Shown here: piece after piece, positions 31,692 through 43,150 of the stretch
Layout of the letters: the number at the start of each line of letters is the position of its first letter
How positions within the stretch are numbered: position 1 is the stretch's first letter
Origin: Phragmites australis
Taxonomy: Eukaryota; Streptophyta; Magnoliopsida; Poales; Poaceae
Reading direction: 5' to 3'
DNA length: 64,000 bases
Assembly: GCF_958298935.1 (NCBI RefSeq)
Contig: NC_084938.1
Span: 3,975,501 to 4,039,500 of the forward strand
Translations under genes and position numbers: made by a program
The notes under the pieces: model-generated
What the model was told of the DNA's origin: nothing
The model's database searches: none
What the model saw: only the letters and a program-made list of their open reading frames with translations

Positions 31692-34600
31692 TGTCACATC
31701 CCAAAATGCTAATCATGTGATTAAGCATTCATAAGCATCATGACATTGTGTTTATGCATATTCGTTTGATAATTTGAGTTTAAACATGTTTCAAAAGTAC
31801 TTGGAGGTAGTTTAGAGCCCTTTAGAAAATTTCAGTAAAAAACCCTTCTCACGGTCTGACTAGGATTCCCCGTAGTCTGACCACCAGAGGGCAGCCACCT
31901 AGGCTTGCCATGTGGGCTTTCCGCGGTTTGATCGAAACTTCCCGCGGTCTAACCGCCACAGCGCAGAGGCTCCACTTAAGCAAGTCTACCAACTCTCTCT
32001 CACTCTCTCTCTCACTCCTTCACCCACACCAAGAGAGAGACCACCTTGACGCCCATGACGACCGGAGATCAACGGAGAGGGCTTCCTCAAGCTCATCCCC
32101 TTAAACCTAGTCATCGGTAAAGTTTCCACACGAGTTCATCCACCTCAAGCTCCAAACCACCCTGGAGCTCGATCTCCAAATCGGAGCTTCCCCGGAGTGA
32201 TCCCCTCTAATATAAAGCTTCCTACCCCTAAGGTGAGGCATCCCCTACCAATTCTCCATCATTCTCAAGCTCGAGTTGATCCCCTTCTCGATCGTTTAGA
32301 CCCAAGCTTAACCCTAGCCTTGAGATTATCCATAGAGTTTTACAAGTTTGGCTCGGTGAAAGTTATCCAAACCACCTTAGAAGCACTCCACTAGTTCTGT
32401 AGAGCATTTTAATACCCTTTATGGTCAAAGGCCTCATTAGAGCCTTCGCTGATGACCTCACCAAGGTGCTGCCGGCAAGGTCTCGTGGTCTGACCACCGA
32501 CTAGGCTGGTCTGACCGCTGGTTAAGAAAATCAAAATCCCAGTCGAACCTATATTCAGGAGTCAGACTATTGTTGGCCGGTTTGACCGTAGAACCTCGTG
32601 GTCTGGCCGACGGTTGGACCGGTCTGACTGCTAGAGGCCAAAACCTTCTACACACTGGTGGTCTGGCCGCCACTTCAACACCGATCTGGCCACTAGCCAC
32701 TTAAAGCTATATGCATTTAGGTTGCCTTATCCGAGGTTTCAAACTTCAGAATCCTAATCATTTGGTGGTCTTTTGCAAATATTTTTAAAACACGACGCTC
32801 TTTTAATTTTCAAACACACATCATATGCACACTTTTCTATCGTTTGATTATTTTTACAATGCATTCTTAATTCATTTAGAGAGCGTTATGCCAATGGTCC
32901 AAGCGAGTGAAGGCGATATTAATCTACCGGAGATCTATGAGTGTTGCACTGGGAGTATCAGATAACTGCCAGAGCAGCAAGACAAGTATCTAAGCATACT
33001 CAACCTACTACTTTGGATCTCGTATTGTGTAACTTAATAAATTACGCTTTATGTATGTTTGGATGAGTAGTGAGTCCATTGTCGGGTTTAGATGGGTAGA
33101 ACCTATGTTGATGAATTGCTTTACCTCTACCTTGAGTTGTTGATTATCCATGTCCTTGTAGCCTTGATAACATTGTTGATGTTTATCTTACAAGTTTCTT
33201 CGATATCCTTAGCAATGCTTAGGTTATCAGTAGAAGTCGAGCATTGGTTCAGCCGTTGTTCGTGAGCTTAGGACTTACTTATTATTTACAAATACAATGA
33301 CAATGATGTAGGTTGTATGAGATGTGAGGATAAGGCGATATGTGGGTGGTGACAGAGGTAGGTCGGGCGAGGAGACCGGATGTCATAGACCGCTTACATC
33401 GTTTAAGCACCGTCCATCAGAGTTGTTGGCTTTATCACTTTTCGTATAACCACATATTCGGATAATGGACGAATGAGCTGAGTATCCTATGTCATGCTGA
33501 CGCTTGCCTTATAGCCCTATGACGTGTAAGAAAAATAAAAGAGAAGCAAGGTGGTGGGGAGTCGGAGGTGTCTGAGTCACGCTCGTGGTAACCCGATGCC
33601 ATAGGGGTATGTGCAAGTGGGTAGTTCCGGGTATGAGAAAGGTTGTATCGGGGGCCGAGAGGATGAACCTAGATCGTGTGGGTAAAGTTGTACCCCCTGC
33701 AAGGTATAAGAACAATTTGAATTACCGCGCTCTCGGTCATGAGCATACTTCTATCCATCCACATTGGTCATAGAGTTGCAAATATGAGATGTTGTAGTAT
33801 GGCATATTGGGTTATGGTTGAGCTGATTCTATTTAATTTACAGATATGCTTATTATGGTTCCAGTCACATATGTTCTTGTAATAATTATGAGATAGAATG
33901 TTAAGTTCATATGTGTATGTTAAGTTGTATTTCTCTTATGAAATTCACTTAATCATATGGTCGATTCCTTGTTAATACCTCAATACATTCTCCTTACGAG
34001 TATCTTCATACTTACGCTACTCTTTCAGATTATACTGATGGGGAGGAGCTCGTGTTTAGCTATTTCACGTCCGTCAATGTATGTGGCGGGAATGATTAGG
34101 GCAAACTACTCGTATGGCATTCTTTTAGATGGAGCCTAAGGGCATATGGTTTCACCTAGCTTTTGGTGTTGATAGATGTTATTTTTCCACTGCGTAGTTT
34201 CTCTAATCTTTTGTTGTAAATTGTTGTAAATGGTTGAACGTTTAAGAACTTGTAACATAATTTAATTACTCGTTTTTTCTTAAGCTTTGTTGTGATAATA
34301 TATGTTGGAAAAACATGTGTTCCGATCTTGGGCACAAAACACGTGTTGTGACTACCGGGATAGTATTCTAATTAATCATCAGGTTTCACCTAGCTTTTGG
34401 TGTTGATAAATGTTATTTTTCCACTGCGTAGTTTCTCTAATCTTTTGTTGTAAATTGTTGTAAATGGTTGAACGTTTAAGAACTTGTAACATAATTTAAT
34501 TACTTGTTTTTTCTTAAGCTTTGTTGTGATAATATATGTTGGAAAAACATGTGTTCCGATCTTGGATACAAAACACGTGTTGTGACTACCGAGATAATAT

Positions 34601-34849
34601 TCTGGTTAATCATCAGGTTTCACCTAGCTTTTGGTGTTGATAAATGTTATTTTTCCACTGCGTAGTTTCTCTAATCTTTTGTTGTAAATTGTTGTAAATG
34701 GTTGAACGTTTAAGAACTTGTAATATAATTTAATTACTCGTTTTTTCTTAAGCTTTGTTGTGATAATATATGTTGGAAAAACATGTGTTCCGATCTTGGG
34801 CACAAAACACGTGTTGTGACTACCGGGATAATATTCTGGTTAATCATCA
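31692..34849 (+). mobile_element. LTR-like region (Gypsy-type start), decayed
   Basis: It starts TGTCACATCCCAAAATG, a common start of grass Gypsy LTRs, and ends ...AATCATCA. No matching target duplication is found (GGCCC before, TGATC after), so the limits are uncertain. Roughly ten copies of the word GGTCTGACC or variants occur at 31850-31960 and 32485-32700. There are no coding domains. Its 3' part is the 234 bp tandem array. Confidence 0.45.
34148..34849 (+). repeat. 234 bp x 3 perfect-period tandem array
   Basis: Units start at 34148, 34382 and 34616, each with GGTTTCACCTAGCTTTTGG and each exactly 234 bp long. They differ by only a few substitutions (for example GGGCAC versus GGATAC, and CTAATTAAT versus CTGGTTAAT). 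Each unit contains a palindromic AACACGTGTT. No coding frame. Confidence 0.95.
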
Positions 34850-34900
34850 TGATCGTGATTAAGCAAATGATTATCCTGATGATTAATTAGAATACTATTT

Positions 34901-34987
34901 GGATAATTTCTCATAGGTCCACCTCAGTTACTGACAGTGATATATTAGGGATTTAGATTTTATCTAGCGGCGTGTGAGAAATTATCC
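34901..34987. repeat. 13 bp perfect inverted repeat (hairpin)
   Basis: GGATAATTTCTCA at 34901-34913 is exactly inverted at 34975-34987 with a ~61 bp loop. It could be a small foldback or a MITE remnant. Confidence 0.7.
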
Positions 34988-35893
34988 TTGATTTTTGTGG
35001 TGGAGGTTCCCCTCAATTCATGTTTGACAAAATATGACCAATTTTATTATTATTTCTTCCATTTTTATACTTATTTAGTACCTTCAAAATAAAAGCATAG
35101 GAGGCAAATCAATATCGATTACGTTTAAAAGCTATCACATTAACAATTCAAATTATACAGCATGATAAATTCAAAGTATATAAAGGGAACAATTAAAAAA
35201 ATGCGATATGGAACATTTAAAAAAATACAGAGGAACAATTGAAATGTATTAGGGAAGCAATTAAATTACACTGATGGAACAATCCAATATATACCATGAA
35301 CAGATTCTAAAATATGATACGTTCAAAGTAAACAAGGGGAAAAAAGATGTGACGTGGAGCATTTCAAAAAAATTTGAGGAACAATTGAAATGTACTAGAA
35401 GAACAATTATATTCAACCGCCGGAACAATCCAATATGTACCATGATACACATAAAAAAATCCTATAGGAACAATCAAATGTTGAACAATTAAATTGTATT
35501 ATGGAACAATTTGAAGTAACAACAAAAATAATAATAATATCACGGCAGCACCTTAAACATGCTAAAAAAATAAGGAACAAGTCTGCTTTACTCCTCAAAC
35601 TATGCTAGTAGTCCGAATAACCTCTTGAAGTTTCAAACCGTCCATTTTACACTATCGAAGTTTCAATACGGGATCATTTAGCCCCCTGAGTTAGTTCCAA
35701 TAGCGTTTTTAGTGATGTGGAAGCAGTTTTTGATGATATGAACTTCTCCACATCCACGTGGGTTGGCACCTCCGACGACCAAAATAGGACCACTCGTATA
35801 GTTCAAGAGAGTAAAGTGAACTTTTTCCAAAAAATAACTGCTAAACACAGACTATAATAAAAATATAAAGTAACAATATACACACTTAAAAAA
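34988..35893. other. Intergenic, degenerate AACAATT-rich repeats
   Basis: From about 35150 to 35580 the words GGAACAATTGAAATG and AACAATTAAAT recur irregularly, which suggests an old low-complexity or transposon-derived array. No gene is seen. Confidence 0.45.
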
Positions 35894-36230
35894 TCTCTAC
35901 TATATAAAACACAAGTTAGTTCCCGCATCATATTTTCCCTACTCTCCTCCCATCTAATATAACCCCCTAAAATTCGAATAATTTACTCTTTTTTGCTATC
36001 CACCCTCATTCTCTAGTCCTCATTTCTTTATCGGCTATGGATATAATAGCTATTTTACTAATAAAAATAAATAAAGATAGATCTCATTTGAAATCAAACT
36101 ATAATATCGTTTCTGACGTATTCATTCAATAATGCTGCTATGACGTATCTATATCTTGATATCTTAAATTTGTACTTAATATTACTATATAAAATATTTG
36201 TATTTTTTTAACACATGGGCATTTAGCGAG
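35894..36230 (+). mobile_element. Possible small non-autonomous Helitron
   Basis: The 5' end TCTCTACTATATAAAACAC and the 3' end CATGGGCATTTAGCGAG are like rice-type Helitron termini (TC...CTAG, here CGAG). It sits between A and T, as Helitrons do. The 3' hairpin is not preserved. No coding sequence. Confidence 0.35.
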
Positions 36231-36242
36231 TGACTTGTTGCA

Positions 36243-36357
36243 TGCATCGCCATACAAAAGAAAAAGAAAAAAAAAATAACTCGGTCCACTAACACAATGC
36301 ATCGCCATACAAAAGAAAAAGAAAAAAAAAAGAAGTAACTCGGTCCACTAACACAAA
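36243..36357. repeat. ~55 bp tandem duplication upstream of the Sm E gene
   Basis: TGCATCGCCATACAAAAG with the A-rich run and AACTCGGTCCACTAACACAA occurs twice (start 36243 and 36298), differing by a few inserted bases in the A-run. Confidence 0.85.
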
Positions 36358-36375
36358 TTCTGTACACAAGAATTT

Positions 36376-36609
36376 TGGGCCATGATGCCAGCCCATCAAG
36401 GCATCAATTGGGCCTTTCAGGCACATCGGGAGAGCACAAATCAGGGGGCACATTCAATCTGAGCCGTGCGATACAATGGCACGGATCTTAAGGCAAGCAT
36501 CCCCGCCTGCCGCCATCGCCTCGAAGAGCGCCGAGGAACAAAGCCCTCTGCCTCCTCCCGCGCCGCCTCGTTCTCGTCCTCGCCGCGCACCGCAGTCTCG
36601 CTAGGGTTT
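36376..36609 (+). promoter_or_regulatory. Site II motifs and telo-box in the Sm E promoter/5' UTR
   Basis: TGGGCC occurs at 36376-36381 and 36409-36414, and its inverse-type GCCCAT at 36391-36396. The telo-box TAGGGTTT is at 36602-36609, 70 bp before the ATG. Site II plus telo-box is the known arrangement of growth-linked housekeeping genes in plants. Function here is inferred. Confidence 0.5.
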
Positions 36610-36678
36610 GGCCTCCCGCGCCCGTCGCGCGCGCTTCCAAACTCTCCGAAGAGTGGGGAGGCTCCCGCCGCCGCAGCC

Positions 36679-39600
36679 ATGGCGTCCACCAAGGTCCAGC
36701 GTATCATGACCCAGCCCATCGTAAGCCACCCCTCTCCCCTCCCCTTCGCTCTTGTTTCATCTCTTGCTATGTTGCCGCCCCTAATTGTTTTGCTTCCTCC
36801 TTCCCTATTGTGGTTGATGAATCCCTGGTGCGCGTGCGCGGCGGCGCCAGAACCTCATCTTCCGATTCCTCCAGAGCGTAAGTGGATCGGAAATTTTCGC
36901 CCTGTTTCCAATTATATTTTTGTTTGAACCGTTGTTGCAGATTTGCCATTTAAAAAACCCAAATTGCAAATTTTCCATTACAATCGGTTGGATACCAACA
37001 AACCTGCCATTGGACTGCCACCTTTGACTAACGCCGTCTAACATGGGGGTTTCACAAAAAATTGGACCAGCCAGCACACTTTCTCATGATGCAGGAAGCA
37101 AAAATAACATTCTCATCATGCAAAATAGGTTGAACATATAATAGAACACAACACACATTATTCAACATGATGATAGCAATACATTTTGAGGGTTCACATC
37201 ACTTAGTTCAGCCTGATACAAGAAAAGCACTATTACAGAACAACTATTAAAGGTTCACATCATCTTGTTTGACCCTAACAAAGACTGTAAAGGATTCAAT
37301 TCCTACAAGGTATGAAAAAGGGGAAAATATTCTAATAAGCTTCATCTAATTCCCTACATGAACACAGCATTGCAGTGCATATTCAAACAAATTAGTCACA
37401 GAAAGCAATTCTAGGAGAGTTCTTGCACCGTTCCATATCGCCTCACGTCCTGCCCTTCCACCCTGTTCGTGGCCTCGCGTCCTGTTGTAGCCGCGGCCAC
37501 CTGCCATCAGGCTCCAGAGGCCGTTGCGACCACTGGCTGCACCCCAGAGGCTGCAGCCGCCTACAGCACATCAGCCACAGCTCCGCCCAGCACCAATTCA
37601 TCACTACAGGTCCCTTCACCCACTCTATTGTGGCCGATTTCAGGTTATTTGCAGTGGATTAGGGAGAGGAGAAGGGGGATTTGGGGATCTAGGGTTCGTG
37701 GCTGAGGAGTTCGAGATAGAAAGAGGGGAGTTCGGGATGAGCGTTCGAGAGAGAGAGAGAGAGTTCAGGTCAGTTTGGTGGGAGAGAAGGAACACAGGGA
37801 TACAGGCAATTTGATCCTTGCATGTGAATTTTAGTTTCCTTTTTTATTTCACAAATTGCTTTTGCACCTCAAATATAACGATTCCAAACGGAAGGACAAA
37901 CCAGTGGCAAACGGAATGGATACAGCTCAGTTTTAATGGCAAATTTGCAATTTGGGTTTTCATAATGCAAATCCGCGATAACGGTTCAAAGTAATGGCAG
38001 ATATGCAATTTACCCTAAATTGATTTGGTTCTGGGAAATTTATTTCTTGCAGAAAGCGCGTATCCAGATCTGGCTGTTTGAGCAGAAGGATCTCCGGATT
38101 GAGGGTCGCATCATTGTGAGTTCCCTGGCTGTTTCCTTGTTCACAATTGCAAAATTTAGTACTAATGGCCCTCTGCTTGCATAAACGCGTGGTAGTGGCA
38201 GTGTAATCAGCCAATTTTCACAGAAATCCGCAATGACCCTCTATAATTACTAGAGATTTTAAGAATTCATGGGACCTTAGTCAAATGCTATGCTATTACC
38301 ATCTAGACGACACCTAGTAGTGTGCTGTAAGCATGTTGCACAATCCTGAAGGGTCCCAACTTGAAACTAATTGACACATGCAATCAAGTAAATTGTTGAT
38401 TTCTACTAAGGATGTCTTCTTGAATGTGTTACAACCTAGGTAGACAGGTTAGTAAAAAAGTGACTTTCATTTCAAGGCAAGGTTGGTTTGTGCTCCGTGA
38501 TTGTTTTCCCCTCAATATGACTTTTATGTGTGTAAAATGTGACGCATTATAATGCCAATAATTACTTTTTAACATATCTTAAACCTGTGAACTAAAGAAG
38601 AATGTTGTATGAACAACTATTCCTGTAAATAGCTATTGAGTTCTGGTGCTTGATCGGAAACCGGTTCAAACATTACCTATATGCGCAAACAGAAAATCAT
38701 CTACATGTGTAAGAAAGTGTTCATTTAGTGGATATTGGGCACTGTCTTTTGAGTATAGAACAGTTTGGGTATATATTTTGCTTGTTTTGACTCACGAGGC
38801 TGGGAAAGAATGGATTAGTGATTAGTGACAATCAGAAATCACTTATGTCCTGGGTTTCTGAAAGAAACCACTTATGTCCTTTTGCCTTTTTCTAATTATT
38901 ATGTGTTTATTCACAATGGTGTTTTAACAACTAACTACAGCTCTAGGGCCAGTAGAATATCTAATTCACTTTAGTGCTTGGGACTAAATTCCTTGCACTT
39001 CAGATTTTCTAGAACCGGTTCTAGGTTGCTGCGTAATGCCCAAGCTTTAACTTCATATTTAGTTGTTTCTCTTGGCATGGTTGATTGACTAGGACCATGT
39101 GAATTTGGAATTTGGGAACTGGTCAGTCATACTCTATAATGTGTTGCTATGCTGCTTCTGTATTTCAATTATGTGAGCATTTCATTCTCTGTGCAAAATA
39201 AACTGAAATAATTCTTGTACAAACAGTGAATTTAGATTTTTTCTAAAAGATGACAGTTATGCTTTTGTTATTGCTGAACTGTTGTAGTCATCAATCACTC
39301 CCAAGATATATTATCTTGTTTTCTGTCTGCCATGTTTTCCCTCCGGTTTCTGTGGCATGCAGCTATTTTTTTCCTTTTGTAACATAATAGCTTTGCCCAT
39401 TGCTTTAGATTGTTGCTTTCTTAACCTTTTGCTTATGCTCAACAAAACGGAACAGATAATTTGTTTTACCTGTTTGAAACTATGTGATATTAGTACTTTT
39501 TGGGCATTACTTAGTAAACGGCGGCTACCCTATGTCACTTGAGGGCTATATTTAGTTTGAATGCTTCCTGTAACAAATGGTTCCTGTACATGTTCCTTCT

Positions 39601-40028
39601 GTATATGCACACTTTCTTTGGCTTAGAGGTCATTCGATTTATGTGCATTGCTGCTTAGTAATGTGGTGTTTCTGCACTGGTGTATACATTTGCAGGGATT
39701 TGATGAGTACATGAACTTGGTCCTTGATGATGCTGAAGAGATCAACATTAAGAAGAACACTAGGAAATCATTGGGTTAGTAAATTTCCAGCCCTGAAAAA
39801 GTCTTTTTCTTCCCCTTTACATGACTAGATATCGTTATTCCATTGCTATGTTCTAATGTTTGGGTGGAATGATTTGAAGGTAGGATACTCATGAAAGGCG
39901 ACAACATAACTTTGATGATGAACACGTAAGTGAACACATCAAACCTCTCTATCCATGTTATGATTTTGAAATTTCGAGTGACAAGACTTGTAATGTGTGT
40001 GGTTTTCGATTTTTACAGGGGAAAGTGA
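36679..40028 (+). CDS. Small nuclear ribonucleoprotein E (Sm E)
   Basis: Six exons: 36679-36720, 36851-36877, 38053-38115, 39696-39774, 39880-39925 and 40019-40028, all GT-AG. They total 267 nt, or 88 residues, the usual Sm E length. The start [14 protein letters not shown], the Sm1 stretch ([20 protein letters not shown]) and the Sm2 end ([18 protein letters not shown]) match plant Sm E almost residue for residue. Sm E is one of seven Sm proteins forming the ring around U1, U2, U4 and U5 snRNAs, and acts in nuclear pre-mRNA splicing. The frame is intact and I see no odd residues. Intron 2 (1175 bp) carries a transposon-like insertion. A GC-rich 5' UTR and the site II/telo-box elements upstream fit constitutive expression. 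Confidence 0.96.
36923..37990. mobile_element. Inverted-repeat transposon in intron 2 of Sm E
   Basis: TTTGAACCGTTGTTGCAGATTTGCC at the left is matched by the inverse of 37960-37990 (TTTGAACCGTTATCGCGGATTTGC). The pairing continues through AAACCCAAATTGCAAAT, at least 60 bp of terminal inverted repeat. The right end may extend to about 38015 (GGGTAAATTGCATATCTGCC on the inverse strand); that part is missing at the left, where the element stops about 45 bp from the intron's splice donor. Long inverted repeats suggest a MULE-type element. It is non-coding. Confidence 0.65.
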
Positions 40029-40967
40029 AGCTTCTCCCGAGTGACGTTCTGGTGCTTGAGTATTTCTGTGACACATTGGACTGGAATGTCGCATGTAATC
40101 GTGGTTTATTGAGGATATTTAACGGCTGTTGGCTACCTATGAACTCATTCTGTGAACCGTATGCATCATGTCGAGGTAACTAGCTGACTGGTGTTTGAGA
40201 TTGACGTGACCTTGCGATGCATGATGGCATTTTCTTTTTTGTTCGCACCATCTGGGTCAGATTAACTTTTAGCCCTTTTGGAAATGATGCAGGAAGAGAA
40301 ATGCACATAACGATGTTAGTTAATTAGATGTCATTTTATTGTTAATGATTTGCGTAGCAAGTTCAAGCGATTCGAATTGATTCTTCGTATGTTTAACACA
40401 GGAAAAAGTGTAAAGCTTGGTAATATTACACATCAGCAACAAGAATCTCTGATACGATGTTCTTGCTCGTCTGGAATTTAGCATGTTCTTGGACTTGCTC
40501 TTGTTCATATTCAACTTTCTCTTCCTCGCCATCTCCATTTCCAATCTCTCTTGTTGTCATCCTTGCTACTCACACTGCTCCTCTCATCCTTCTCTTTTTC
40601 CTCTTCTTCCTTCTTGGTGCGTTTTGCTGCTGATGACACCAGCTGTGGTGACGTTGAGCCGCCCGGTGTCCACCGTTGCATCACCTTGTCCACCTCTCCC
40701 AAATCATCTAGCCTAACCCTAGTCTCCTTTGGCCTTATCACCCCCTTCAGCGTCGCAAACCGTGTCGCTCCCAGCTGGCTTCGTTGGCGCCAGTGTGTGG
40801 GACTTGAGCACGTCAAAGTGGCGGGTGAGGTCGGCCTCCGGTGGATCAGGCGCCACGGTGTTGAGTGCTAGAGGGCTCGAGGCGGAGGTGGAGGTGAAGG
40901 AGATGAGGTGGGAGCTGGCCTAGAGCTTTAGCAACACGGTGTCGTGCGTCCACCTTCGCCTCCTTAT
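40029..40967. other. 3' flank of Sm E; GC-rich unassigned stretch at about 40550-40930
   Basis: The first ~200 bp is likely 3' UTR. The GC-rich part has open frames on both strands (for example a Lys/Glu-rich minus frame at 40511-40816) without recognised domains. I make no gene call. Confidence 0.4.
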
Positions 40968-42090
40968 CAGGGTTTGAAAAATTGTTGAAAATCGTTCGGT
41001 ATTCGCGCTATTCGGTCAATTCAGTTTGCATCGCATTCTTAATTCGACCGGTTTTCGAATTTGAATTAAAAAAATTCTAAAAAATTAAAAAAATTCTAAA
41101 AAATCACAAAAAATTCTAAAAATACAAGAGACAATTCTAAGATCTTTTGTGAATTTTTTTCAAAAATAATATCGTTTGCATCATATTTCGTGGGAAGGAA
41201 GTTTGAAATAAAAAACGAAAAAATGCTGAAAATTAGACATATGAACAAGATGCGTTGGCCCATCACTTTAAGAAAAAACTTAACATACAAACACATATTT
41301 TTTTAGAACGTATCTTAAGAGGATCTTTAAAATTAGTTTCACCTCATTTAGAGTTTTATTAATTTCTCCATAATTTTTACAAAGTTCACAAACATAAAGT
41401 GAATATGTTAAGAAACAACACTGTAATTAATTTTTTCATGTCTACCATTATTTTTCCTATATAAATCATAGTAGAAGTAAACTAATAAAATTGGTTTCAC
41501 TAATCTAGTTGCAATACATTTACACAATCATGCATGTTAAATAACTATTTCATGAGTTAATGTATTTTTAAAAGAGATAGGATCATGTAAGGAGCCTAAA
41601 AAAATTAGTTTCATGATTTTTTGGATTAGCAAAGAATTAACTATGCATTAACTAGGTTTAGCAAATATATTTTCTTACAGAAAATATTCAACTTTTTTAT
41701 AAGTATAAATAATTTTATCATGTAGATTATGTTACAAGGAAACTAACAAATTTTGTTTCACTTGATTTGAAGCTCAGATAAATTAGTTATTGATTTCACA
41801 AGGTTGAGCAATTTTTTGATTTTTTTTAACTTCACTGCAATTTGGGAAATACGCTCGGTAAATCGGTAAAACCGAACGGTTTATAAAGAATTTGTTCGAA
41901 ATGAATTTAATGCAGTTGGTTTGCGGTGTAATTTGATCAATTTTTGATTGAATTTGAGCGGTTACCAAATGGTTGATTCGATCGAATTCTCACCGAATTT
42001 TACAAAATTGACTCAGTGAATTTGATCAAATTCTCACTGAATTTTAAATAGTTTTTTCAATATTCACGATTTTCAAAAATTTGATGAGTC
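40968..42090 (+). mobile_element. Non-autonomous hAT-like element, copy C
   Basis: Begins CAGGGTTTGAAAAATTG at 40968. The internal sequence follows copies A and B closely: CAAAAATAATRTCGTTTGCATC, the AAGTGAATATGTTAAGAAA stretch, and CGGTAAA/CGAACGG words at both ends. The right end (about 42080-42090) is decayed and the flanking duplication is not clear. Confidence 0.6.
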
Positions 42091-42330
42091 CTAAATAGTA
42101 AACAGTTCTTCTAGCGCTCGGACGTCTGTTGGAAAATTTCCCATCAGACGCTCTGTCCTTCCGTCGCAATATCAAACACTAACTTTTGCAATATCGAAGA
42201 GAAGTGTCTGTAATATTGAAAAACATTCACCAAAATAGTTCGATATATGCATCTGATTTCAGGAGAAAATTTCCACCGCAACATCACTCCATGTTGCACG
42301 CAATATTTTTAGGTGAAGCCCCATGGGTGC

Positions 42331-42780
42331 AACATACGAAAATAACTATGGCAACAAATTTATATAACGTCTGAAACATTAAATTTGAACATCTGAAACA
42401 TTAAATATGTGAAATATAGAAATTAACTCAAATAGATAATTTTTTCGGATCCAAATTTATACGTAAGAGATTCCGGATGTAACATATGAAAATAACTATG
42501 ACAATAAATTTTCATAACATCTGAAATATTAAATTTAAACGTTCGAAATATTGGAGATGTAAAAAATATAAGAATTAACTTAAATAGATAATTTTTTTCG
42601 AATCCGAATCTGTACGGAAGAGATTTCGAAATGCAACATACAAAATAATTATTTCAACAAAATTCTATAACGCCTAAAACATTAAAGTTGAACACTAAAA
42701 TATTAGAGATACAAATTAGGATACCGAAACATCTCAAATAGATAATATTTTTAAACCGATTTAATGATAAACTATAGACT
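42331..42780. repeat. ~150 bp tandem repeat, three diverged units
   Basis: AACATA(C/T)GAAAATAACTATG-type starts are seen at 42331, 42481 and 42635, each followed by AAACATTAAA and (G)AATAGATAATTTTTTCG. Copies are well diverged. Confidence 0.75.
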
Positions 42781-42983
42781 AAAGAGACCGTCCCGTCCAA
42801 TGCACCCGGACATGAGTTAAAGCATTTCTGATTTGTAAACTTTGCTCCTCGCCAGCGGAGACCGCCGCCTTCTCTTCGTGGTTGATTTGATTTCATGTCG
42901 TTGCCATGTCGACTTCAGTGATTCCCTTCGCTTTAATATTTTTTAGGGACCCTTCGTTTTAATACTAATTGCATGATTAGAGC

Positions 42984-43060
42984 GCCCCATGTAAACCCAT
43001 ATTAGAACTGGCCCATGTAAGCCCATATTGGAACTGGCCCATGTAAGCCCATATCAGACC
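42984..43060 (+). promoter_or_regulatory. Three tandem 26 bp units with GCCCA motifs in the At1g01500-like promoter
   Basis: GCCCATGTAAGCCCATATTGG-type units start at 42984, 43011 and 43037, giving at least six GCCCA/GCCCAT words (inverse TGGGC, the site II core) within ~80 bp. The array ends about 90 bp before the ATG at 43151. Confidence 0.6.
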
Positions 43061-43150
43061 AGGGCCAGCAATCAATTAATTAACAAATAAATTAATCATT
43101 TTTTACTAATCCCACGCCTCTCTCCTCTCTCGTCGCCTCGCGTCGCGCGC

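Noticed and set aside
36441..36927. 153-codon frame covering Sm E exon 1 and intron 1
   Set aside because: The Sm E exons in another frame match the protein family exactly; this frame reads through the intron.
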